Assembly: GCF_002959855.1 (NCBI RefSeq)
Contig: NZ_PPDB01000007.1
Location: forward strand, 620,001-684,000
Reading direction: 5' to 3'
DNA from: Veillonella denticariosi JCM 15641
GTDB taxonomy: Bacteria > Bacillota > Negativicutes > Veillonellales > Veillonellaceae
DNA length: 64,000 nucleotides
The first letter of the stretch is position 1. Every line of letters starts with the position of its first letter. Of this stretch, positions 55,358-62,453 are shown piece by piece. Below the pieces are notes generated by a model. It did not search any database. It saw only the letters and a program-made list of their open reading frames with translations, and had not been told where the DNA came from. The translations under genes and the position numbers were made by a program.

Positions 55358-55951
55358 CTACTTGCTTTCTACAGGTTCTCTTGTGAGTACCTCATCAATT
55401 AAGCCGTATTCAACGGCATCTTGAGCACTCATAAAATTATCTCGATCCGTATCACGCGATACAACGTCAATATCTTGTCCGCTACGAGCCGCTAAGATAC
55501 CGTTCAGTTCTTCACGCATACGAAGAATTTCACGAGCATGAATTTCAATTTCAGATGCCTGCCCCTGTACGCCGCCTAACGGTTGGTGAATCATAACGCG
55601 TGCATGAGGCAGTGCATACCGTTTACCCTTTGTACCGGCCGTCAATAAAACGGCACCCATACTGGCAGCAGAGCCTACACAAATAGTAGATACATCCGGT
55701 TTAATGTATTGCATCGTATCATAAATAGCCATGCCGGCGGTTACGACACCGCCGGGACTATTAATATACAAATGAATATCCTTATCCGGGTCTTCCGCTT
55801 CAAGAAAGAGCATTTGCGCAATAACCGCATTTGCTACATTATCATCGATAGGGCCACCGAGAAAAATAATGCGGTCTTTCAACAAGCGGGAATAAATATC
55901 ATAGGAGCGCTCTCCGCGTTCTCCTTGTTCAACTACGATTGGTACATACAT
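55358..55951 (-). CDS. clpP: ATP-dependent Clp protease proteolytic subunit
   Basis: A 197-residue serine peptidase. The catalytic triad is Ser in [12 protein letters not shown], His in [12 protein letters not shown] and Asp in [10 protein letters not shown]. It forms the tetradecameric barrel with ClpX. It lies between tig and clpX, the standard tig-clpP-clpX order. Confidence 0.97.
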   Translation of the reverse strand: MYVPIVVEQGERGERSYDIYSRLLKDRIIFLGGPIDDNVANAVIAQMLFLEAEDPDKDIHLYINSPGGVVTAGMAIYDTMQYIKPDVSTICVGSAASMGAVLLTAGTKGKRYALPHARVMIHQPLGGVQGQASEIEIHAREILRMREELNGILAARSGQDIDVVSRDTDRDNFMSAQDAVEYGLIDEVLTREPVESK

Positions 55952-55987
55952 ATATTCACCTATTCGTATATCTAGTTGATCAGGCTA

Positions 55988-57292
55988 TTATTTAGCTGCT
56001 TCAGCACCCTTTGCATTATCAATAATGAATCGAGCTGCTTTTTTACGTGCTACGGAGCCTGCCAACATAGCTACACGACCTTCTTTTGCAATAATATCCC
56101 AAACTTCTTTAGGGTCTGCCCCGAAGTTTTGGGCCATAACAAAGATTTCACGATTCATATCATCTGGAGTTACTTCCATATTTTCCGCAGTAGCGATTGC
56201 GTCCAATACCAAATCGGCACGTACGTTTTCAGCTGCAGAATCTTTGTATTCAGCGCGTAAATCTTCGATAGTTTTATTAGAGAATTTTAAATAATCATCA
56301 AGTTTCAAGCCACGACCTTCCATGTTCATAGCCAATTCTTGAATCATTTGTTCCACGCGATCAGTAATCATTACTTCCGGAATGTCTACAGTCGCATTTT
56401 TTACAGCTGTTTGAATCAAATCAGCATTATAAGTATCGATTGCACGACGGAATGCTTCTTCTTCCATTTTCGTGCGAAGATCTTTTTTCAATTCATCCAA
56501 CGTTTCGTAAGAGCTTGCCCCTTTAGCGAATTCATCGTTTAATTCAGGCAATTCCTTACGTTTGATGTCATGAATATGAGTTTTGAATTCCGCTTCTTTA
56601 CCGGCAAGTTCCGCCACGAAGTAGTCTTCAGGGAATGTTACTTTTACGGTTACATCATCACCGGCTTTTGCACCGATTAATTGATCTTCAAAACCAGGAA
56701 TGAAGCTGCCGGAACCGATCTGTAACGGATAAGATTTACCTTCACCGCCATCAAACGGTTTACCGTCAACGGTACCTGCGAAGTCGATTACTGCAAAGTC
56801 GTCTTTCTGAATTTTTGCGCCTTTTTCAGCAACGACCATAGTCGCCTGTTGTTCACGGATATTGTTCAATTGTTCTTCAATTTGTTCGTCAGTTACTGTA
56901 GCATCCTGTTTTTCAGCTTCCAGGCCTTTATAATCGCCGAGTTTAACCTCAGGGCGTTTTGTTACAGTCGCCTTAAAAATCAAATCTTTGCCTTCTTCGA
57001 ACTGTTCACGTTCGATTTCAGGTTCGGATACAGGGATAATATCATTTTCACGAAGTGCCGCACTATAGTTTTGATTAGCCAATACTTCGAATGCTTCTTC
57101 TAAGATAGCGTCTTTCCCGAAATTCATTTCCAAGATGCGACGTGGTGCATGACCCTTACGGAAACCTGGGATATTTACTTGACCTGCAATGCGTTTTACA
57201 GCTTGTTTAATGCCTTTATCTACTTCTGCTGCAGGTACTTCAATAGTTAACGTTACCACGTGTTGATCAACAGGATTTACAGTTGCTTTCAT
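55988..57292 (-). CDS. tig: Trigger factor
   Basis: A 434-residue ribosome-bound chaperone and prolyl isomerase. The ribosome-binding signature is IPGFRKGHAPRRI near residue 40, followed by the FKBP-like domain (KIQKDDFAVIDFAGTVDGKPFDGG) and a helical C-terminal part. It starts the tig-clpP-clpX-lon run and has a promoter at 57356-57384. Confidence 0.96.
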   Translation of the reverse strand: MKATVNPVDQHVVTLTIEVPAAEVDKGIKQAVKRIAGQVNIPGFRKGHAPRRILEMNFGKDAILEEAFEVLANQNYSAALRENDIIPVSEPEIEREQFEEGKDLIFKATVTKRPEVKLGDYKGLEAEKQDATVTDEQIEEQLNNIREQQATMVVAEKGAKIQKDDFAVIDFAGTVDGKPFDGGEGKSYPLQIGSGSFIPGFEDQLIGAKAGDDVTVKVTFPEDYFVAELAGKEAEFKTHIHDIKRKELPELNDEFAKGASSYETLDELKKDLRTKMEEEAFRRAIDTYNADLIQTAVKNATVDIPEVMITDRVEQMIQELAMNMEGRGLKLDDYLKFSNKTIEDLRAEYKDSAAENVRADLVLDAIATAENMEVTPDDMNREIFVMAQNFGADPKEVWDIIAKEGRVAMLAGSVARKKAARFIIDNAKGAEAAK

Positions 57293-57313
57293 TTAAAATA
57301 TGTCCTCCTTGAA

Positions 57314-57326
57314 GGGCGAAACGCCC
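57314..57326 (-). promoter_or_regulatory. Small hairpin next to the tig ribosome-binding site
   Basis: GGGCG-TTT-CGCCC in the tig leader, 4 nt upstream of AAGGAGG. The stem could influence ribosome loading, for example with temperature. This is inference from position. Confidence 0.4.
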
Positions 57327-57355
57327 AAATTTCTGTAGTATATTATGCACTCCTA

Positions 57356-57384
57356 ATAATAACATAAATGCAAAATCAATGCAA
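57356..57384 (-). promoter_or_regulatory. Promoter of tig
   Basis: TTGCAT (57379-57384), 17-nt spacer, TATTAT (57356-57361) on the minus strand. Confidence 0.6.
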
Positions 57385-57403
57385 TTCATCTCTATATACA
57401 CTA

Positions 57404-57429
57404 AAAGACCACCCCTTCGGATGGTCTTT
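57404..57429 (-). terminator. Terminator of the CBS-domain gene
   Basis: AAAGACCATCC pairs with GGGTGGTCTTT (including G-U) around a short loop, 25 nt after the CBS gene stop; the U-tract TTTTAG is short. Confidence 0.65.
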
Positions 57430-57453
57430 GTAAAATTTTTAAAATTATTCCTA

Positions 57454-57909
57454 TTAATTATCTTTTGCAATCAATTTAATGATGTCACGACGAGACAAAA
57501 TACCGATTAAATGGTAATCCTTATCCACCACCGGAACATTCTTCAAATGTTGATCCAACATGACGGAAACGACTTCCTCCACATCTTTATCCGGCGTAGT
57601 AGTAATCACTTCATCAGTCATCAATTCATGAACATGAGATGCAAGTAATTTCTTAAACTGGGAATTATATTCACCAATACCATTGTAATAGATGCTAGCA
57701 CCTAATACATTTACATAATGAGGCACATGAGGACGCACCTTTTTATACAGTAAATCCCCTTCGGATATGATGCCCAGCAATTTATTGTTGTCATCCACTA
57801 CGGATACAGCCGTTAAATTATATTTAACCAATAAATCAGCCACATCAGAGATTGGCGCCTCTTTGCCAATAGTAACAGGATATTTATTCATTACCTCTTG
57901 GATTTTCAT
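57454..57909 (-). CDS. Two-CBS-domain protein
   Basis: A 151-residue cytosolic protein made of two CBS domains (MKIQEVMNKYPVTIGKEAPI and VHELMTDEVITTTPDKDVEE are the two domain starts, each followed by LLGIISEGDL- or LIGILSRRDI-type ends). Such pairs bind adenine nucleotides and act as energy or ionic sensors. The partner is unknown. AAGGAGG lies upstream of the ATG, and a TATAAT box is at 57942-57947. Confidence 0.88.
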   Translation of the reverse strand: MKIQEVMNKYPVTIGKEAPISDVADLLVKYNLTAVSVVDDNNKLLGIISEGDLLYKKVRPHVPHYVNVLGASIYYNGIGEYNSQFKKLLASHVHELMTDEVITTTPDKDVEEVVSVMLDQHLKNVPVVDKDYHLIGILSRRDIIKLIAKDN

Positions 57910-58052
57910 AGTGAATTCCTCCTTAAAATATATCTTGCTTAATTATACTATTCGCTATGAAATAATGAAACTCCTTTTTTATAAAAGTATTATCTCAAAA
58001 ATTTATGAGATTTCTCTTATCTTATAACAGTACTTTCATACAAAGCAAAACA

Positions 58053-58532
58053 CTACCAATGATACGGTTCATTCCGATTGATTTTAGAGGCTCTGTAAAT
58101 TTGCTCCACCAGTAGTAATCGCACCATTTGATGAGTGAAGGTCATCGGGCTGAAAGATAATTTACAGTTGACCGCACCACGTAATGCGCCGCTGACACCA
58201 AAGGCACCACCTATGATGAAAGTCATATCACTGACACCGTCTACTTCCAATTTAGCAATTGTCTTTGCTAAATCCTCAGACGACATGGTCTGTCCGTACA
58301 CATCGAGAAGCACCGCATAGGAATTCTTAGGTACCGCTTTCAGCAAGCGTTCCCCTTCATCATCGACCACCTGCTTACGCTCCGCATCACCGGCTCGATC
58401 TCCGATTTTACTTTCACCGAGTTCGGTAATCGTAATGCCGCCGTACGGGCGCATACGCTTTACAAATTCAACCACGCCGTCACGTAAATAAGATTCCTTT
58501 AATTTTCCGATGCATACCACATAAAATCTCAT
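58053..58532 (-). CDS. rlmH: 23S rRNA pseudouridine-1915 methyltransferase RlmH
   Basis: A 159-residue SPOUT methyltransferase that modifies Psi1915 in helix 69. It has MRFYVVCIGKLKESYLRDGV at the start, the SAM-knot segment FIIGGAFGVSGALR and the ending LLLVEQIYRASKINRNEPYH, which is almost invariant. It follows the WalJ-type gene by 12 nt, as in Bacillus. Confidence 0.96.
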   Translation of the reverse strand: MRFYVVCIGKLKESYLRDGVVEFVKRMRPYGGITITELGESKIGDRAGDAERKQVVDDEGERLLKAVPKNSYAVLLDVYGQTMSSEDLAKTIAKLEVDGVSDMTFIIGGAFGVSGALRGAVNCKLSFSPMTFTHQMVRLLLVEQIYRASKINRNEPYHW

Positions 58533-58544
58533 ACTGTCTCCCCA

Positions 58545-59363
58545 TTATTTCTGTTCGGCCTTCATCACGGCCTTCATCGATACGATTTCATTAGGTTGAC
58601 CGTGCTGTAACTTCATCTCCGGCCCGATTTTGACACCTCCGTCAACGAGCATCCGCCCTATAGTCTGCGTTACAAGAACAGGATTGTTATTGTTTTCTGA
58701 ACGATGTGCCAGGATAACCTGCATAAAATCAGGTCTCTTCATCATAAGCAAGGCCTGTGCCGCCATTTCATTACTCAAATGGCCGAAATCTCCGGACACG
58801 CGCTGCTTTAAAAACGGTTGATAAGGACCGAACTGCAACATGTGCGGGTCATAATTTGCCTCCAGTACAAGCAACGTCGTATCGTCGAGGCGATGTAATA
58901 TATCGTCCGTAATAACTCCGGTATCGGTAACGACAGTAGCCTTATCCGTTCCGGAAAACACGTTAATGCCGATGGGATCCGCCGCATCATGGCTGACTGC
59001 AAAAGGTTCCACCGTCAATTTTCCCAATGCGATACTTCCCTTTGTTATCGGTATCAACTGATGTTTCGGCACATCCAGCTTGGCTTGCACTTCACGCCAC
59101 GTCCCCATCTTCGTATATACGGGAATATCAAAACGTTTTAATAACTGCTGTAAACCGGCAATATGATCACTGTGTTCATGACTGATAAATATCCCCTCAA
59201 CCTGAGCCATATCAATATGTAATTCTTTCAGACCGTTCACAATGCGGCGACAGCTGATACCCGCATCATGCAATATGACCGAAGCACCCTTCTTGACAAC
59301 CGTACAATTCCCTTTGCTACCGCTGGCAATAACGTGCACCTCCAACTGCGAGGACTCACCCAT
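58545..59363 (-). CDS. WalJ (YycJ)-type MBL-fold hydrolase
   Basis: A 272-residue metallo-beta-lactamase-fold protein with ASGSKGNCTVV near the start and ISHEHSDHIAGL as the metal site. In Bacillus, WalJ/YycJ lies in the walRK operon and is linked to DNA replication/wall coordination, and its relatives act as 5'-to-3' exonucleases. The start is ATG at 59363 with GGAG upstream; TTG precedes it in frame. Here the walRK genes are absent, but rlmH is next door as in Bacillus. Confidence 0.85.
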   Translation of the reverse strand: MGESSQLEVHVIASGSKGNCTVVKKGASVILHDAGISCRRIVNGLKELHIDMAQVEGIFISHEHSDHIAGLQQLLKRFDIPVYTKMGTWREVQAKLDVPKHQLIPITKGSIALGKLTVEPFAVSHDAADPIGINVFSGTDKATVVTDTGVITDDILHRLDDTTLLVLEANYDPHMLQFGPYQPFLKQRVSGDFGHLSNEMAAQALLMMKRPDFMQVILAHRSENNNNPVLVTQTIGRMLVDGGVKIGPEMKLQHGQPNEIVSMKAVMKAEQK

Positions 59364-59522
59364 CAAACTGCTCCATTATATCTACTATAATTTAGTTTCA
59401 TTGTAATTAATCACCATACTATAAATTATGAAAGTTACTTTAAATTATTTTCATTATGAATAGATATGAAAAGCTACGCTTTCACCATTTGCATTCATAT
59501 AAAAACACATATTACCATTATT
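59364..59522. other. AT-rich gap between WalJ and the RuBisCO-like gene
   Basis: About 160 bp, very AT-rich. A weak hairpin TGAAAGC-GTA-GCTTTTCA lies near 59465-59482, downstream of the RuBisCO-like gene on the minus strand, and may be its 3' end. TATAAT at 59375-59380 is close to the WalJ-type start. Nothing else seen. Confidence 0.4.
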
Positions 59523-60707
59523 TTATAAATCGGATAGTTCATCTAAACGATTCACAAAATACGCCATATTCGATTCAATATCAGGACCTCGACGGAACAT
59601 ATCGCCGCCGACAAGGAACATCGTATCATTCCCGTATAAGCCGACCAATTCAGCTAACCTCGTATCGGTAATACCCCCTCCCGGCGCCGGACATGCAGCT
59701 TTCAAAGGACCGGTAGGATTTTTTATATATCTGCTAATCCGTTGACATTGATCCTGTGTGAAAGTAAAACGTCCGCCGTAAGACACGAAAATCGGCATAT
59801 CGGCACCGAACAGTCGAGGAAACAATCCCAACTGTAAATAATCAGCCACACCGGATATTCCCGGACTCACACCCCCCCCTGAAAACGCAGGATGATTGAT
59901 AATCGGCAGCCCTAGTGTTTCATCCGTAGCCAACACATGTAACCATCCAAAACCTATCAAACCGGAGGCCACCATGAGGGCTGTCGCACCTGCTTCCTTT
60001 GCAAACTGTGCCCGCTCCATAACCTCAGGGCCATCACCGGATATATTGGCCGCATATAAGGTCTTTGTACCATGGGCGGCATTCATCTCCTGTACCGTAT
60101 AGGCACAGCGGGAAATACGATCACGAAATTCAGAAAAAGACTGATTGGAGATACCGTGATCATCTTTAATCACATCCGCACCGCCACGTGTATACGCACC
60201 GCACATACGCGCCAGCTCTGCACTAGATGCCCCCATAGGCTTAATAACAGCTTGAATCATAGGCCGCTTCGGGGTTCCCACAAGATTTCTAATTCCCGTC
60301 AGTCCGAAACGCGGCCCCTTAAATACCGCATATAATGAAGGGCATAATTCTATATCAACTACCCAGATATAAGGTTGTAATGATGAATTACCGAAGATGA
60401 CATTAAGAAATTGGGTCGCCTCCATTGCTGTCGTTTCTACCGCGTAGGATATACGTGCCACATAGTAAGAATCCCGCAACACGGTTTGTCCCGGCATCAC
60501 TCCCACCGTTGCATAGGGTGAATCAGCTTTCATCGGTTCTAATGACACCAACTGTCCCGTTATGTGCTCTTTAATATATTCATCCGTTACAAATTCGTAG
60601 GGAAACTCGATCGTTTGCTCCACTTGCACGGCCCCGGCAATAGCTTTTGCATCATCGTAACTGTTTGCTGCTATTCGATACGTAACAATAAATCGCTCGC
60701 TCTTCAT
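59523..60707 (-). CDS. RuBisCO-like protein (form IV)
   Basis: A 394-residue homologue of the RuBisCO large subunit. By hand alignment it keeps the barrel lysines of VIKPMG (equivalent to K175 of spinach) and GGADVIKDDHG (K201, D203), and a histidine in INHPAFSG (H294). It has lost or changed others: K177 to M, E204 to H, the loop-6 lysine K334 to R (SYGGRFTF) and S379 to G (PAPGGGI). It should not fix CO2. The KDDHG, HPA and YGGRF motifs recall RuBisCO-like proteins of the apiose (3-oxo-isoapionate phosphate) group, but no apiose genes are here. The start at 60707 has AAGGAG 7 nt upstream. It stands alone between a purine permease and a WalJ-type gene. Confidence 0.85.
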   Translation of the reverse strand: MKSERFIVTYRIAANSYDDAKAIAGAVQVEQTIEFPYEFVTDEYIKEHITGQLVSLEPMKADSPYATVGVMPGQTVLRDSYYVARISYAVETTAMEATQFLNVIFGNSSLQPYIWVVDIELCPSLYAVFKGPRFGLTGIRNLVGTPKRPMIQAVIKPMGASSAELARMCGAYTRGGADVIKDDHGISNQSFSEFRDRISRCAYTVQEMNAAHGTKTLYAANISGDGPEVMERAQFAKEAGATALMVASGLIGFGWLHVLATDETLGLPIINHPAFSGGGVSPGISGVADYLQLGLFPRLFGADMPIFVSYGGRFTFTQDQCQRISRYIKNPTGPLKAACPAPGGGITDTRLAELVGLYGNDTMFLVGGDMFRRGPDIESNMAYFVNRLDELSDL

Positions 60708-60780
60708 AATACATCTCCTTATCACAATATTACTTAATTATATACCAAACCTCCGTACTATACCATATATAGACATGAAA

Positions 60781-60814
60781 ACACCTCCCTCTAAATAATA
60801 TTAGAGAGAGGCGT
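60781..60814 (-). terminator. Hairpin terminator between the permease and the RuBisCO-like gene
   Basis: CCTCTCTCTAA pairs with TTAGAGGGAGG (10 of 11 pairs) around ATTATT, followed by GTGTTTTC on the minus strand. About 110 nt after the permease stop. Confidence 0.65.
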
Positions 60815-60846
60815 TTCCGTTGTGCAGGATAAAACACGTGCTATAT

Positions 60847-60877
60847 AGAAACCTGGGTCTTAAAACCCAGCGGTTCT
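60847..60877 (-). other. Strong stem-loop in the permease 3' region
   Basis: AGAACCGCTGGGT pairs with ACCCAGGTTTCT around a short loop (TTTAAG), with small bulges. No U-tract follows. It precedes the terminator at 60781-60814, so the permease mRNA would end in two hairpins. Confidence 0.5.
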
Positions 60878-60925
60878 ATCTAATTCATAAGCAAATCTTT
60901 CAAAATTATTATAACTATATATGAA

Positions 60926-62311
60926 TTATTGATAGAAATGTTTAGGGAATCCTTTAAACCGTGTAAAGTGGCCATATTTTTTAGCCGCACGATTCGGCTG
61001 ATTCACAGTTTTATAACCAAATCCGTTGAATAAAACATTTAAAATAACAGCAACGATACTACCCGCTGTAATCCCGGACTTCAATAGAATTTGAGCCCAC
61101 GCCGGGAAGTGTGCATAGAATTGAGGTGCTGCAAGCGGAATCATGGATACACCGATACTGATAGCAACAAGCATCAAGTTATAGTTATTATCAAAGCTAA
61201 CTTTACCAAGAGAGCGGATACCGCTCGCAATAATCATACCGAACATGGCAATCCCCGCCCCGCCTAATACGGCATTCGGAATACAAGCGACAATAGCTGC
61301 CAACTTAGGAAAAAGGCCTAATAAAATCAGAATAACGCCGGAAGCGGCAACAACAAAACGACTTTTTACACGTGTTACGGCAATAAGACCTACGTTTTGA
61401 GCGAACGCTGTATAAGGGAAACTGTTAAGAACCCCACCGATGACGGTGGATAAACCGTCAGCACGGAGAACAGCTGCCAATTCTTTCTGACCGATATGTT
61501 TGTTTACGATTTCACCAACAGCGATACTATCACCTGTCGTTTCCACCATAACTACAAGCATTACGACGATCATAGACAGAATTGAAGCCACATCAAATGT
61601 CGGTAAGCCGAAATAGAATGGCTGAACAACAGAAATCCATTGCGAACGACCTACTTCGGAGAAATCAGTGATACCCGTAATCATAGCCAATGCGGTACCG
61701 AGAATAAGCCCTACCAGGATGGCCAGATTCCCAAGGAATCCTTTACCGAAACGATAGGTTAATACAACGATAATAAATGTCGCCACCCCGAGTGCGATGT
61801 AGAGCGGATCGCCAAAGTTCGGATTACCTACGCCACCGCCCATCCAGTTAACAGCAACAGGCATCAGGTTGATACCAATGATTGTAATAATTGTCCCCGT
61901 TACAACCGGCGGGAACAGACGGATCAAACGGCTGAAAAACGGTGCTACAAGGAAGGTAAACAGGCCCGCTACGATAATCGCACCATAAATGGTGGTGATA
62001 TCATGTTGTTGACCGATCATAATCATAGGTCCTACAGAGGCAAATGTTACCCCCTGAATTAGAGGAATACGTCCCCCGACCGGGCCGAAGCCTAATGTTT
62101 GAATCAATGTGGCGATACCACAGGTAAACAAATCGGCCGTAATCAAGCGAATCAAATCTTCAATCGGTAAATGCATGGCTTGGGCAATAATAATCGGTAC
62201 TGCCACAGCACCGGCGTACATCGCCAACACGTGCTGCAAACCATATGCAAATAATTGTGTGAACGGTACCATACCATCTACATGATTGACACCGGAATTG
62301 CCTTTAAGCAT
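60926..62311 (-). CDS. NCS2-family xanthine/uric acid permease
   Basis: A 461-residue nucleobase:cation symporter with about fourteen helices. The NAT signature QNVGLIAVTR (QNxGxxxxTR) points to xanthine or urate rather than uracil as substrate. The start at 62311 (MLKGNSGVNHVDG) has GAGGTG upstream. It lies between the xanthine-dehydrogenase subunit and the RuBisCO-like gene, which supports purine uptake for breakdown. Confidence 0.9.
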   Translation of the reverse strand: MLKGNSGVNHVDGMVPFTQLFAYGLQHVLAMYAGAVAVPIIIAQAMHLPIEDLIRLITADLFTCGIATLIQTLGFGPVGGRIPLIQGVTFASVGPMIMIGQQHDITTIYGAIIVAGLFTFLVAPFFSRLIRLFPPVVTGTIITIIGINLMPVAVNWMGGGVGNPNFGDPLYIALGVATFIIVVLTYRFGKGFLGNLAILVGLILGTALAMITGITDFSEVGRSQWISVVQPFYFGLPTFDVASILSMIVVMLVVMVETTGDSIAVGEIVNKHIGQKELAAVLRADGLSTVIGGVLNSFPYTAFAQNVGLIAVTRVKSRFVVAASGVILILLGLFPKLAAIVACIPNAVLGGAGIAMFGMIIASGIRSLGKVSFDNNYNLMLVAISIGVSMIPLAAPQFYAHFPAWAQILLKSGITAGSIVAVILNVLFNGFGYKTVNQPNRAAKKYGHFTRFKGFPKHFYQ

Positions 62312-62370
62312 AATAAACACCTCATATCTTACGTTTTAGTTACTTAATATAGTCATACTTTCTCGTACAT

Positions 62371-62446
62371 GATAGAGATTAGAACTCTCATCGACTTCAC
62401 ATAGGAACCTAATGGGTCGGGATTATACGAACCCCGCCCCGTTAGG
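62371..62446 (-). other. Two stem-loops between the XDH subunit and the permease
   Basis: On the minus strand CCTAACGGGGCGGG...CCCGACCCATTAGG (62408-62446) forms a strong stem of about 12 pairs starting 8 nt after the upstream stop. A weaker GATGAGAG/CTCTATC hairpin follows (62371-62392). Neither has a U-tract. They do not fit the purine aptamer I know. They may be a terminator-like element, an mRNA stabiliser or a regulatory leader of the permease. Confidence 0.45.
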
Positions 62447-62453
62447 TAGAAAT

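Noticed and set aside
62321-62453. Canonical purine riboswitch upstream of the permease
   Set aside because: The conserved loop and core sequences of the purine aptamer are not present; only unrelated hairpins are seen.
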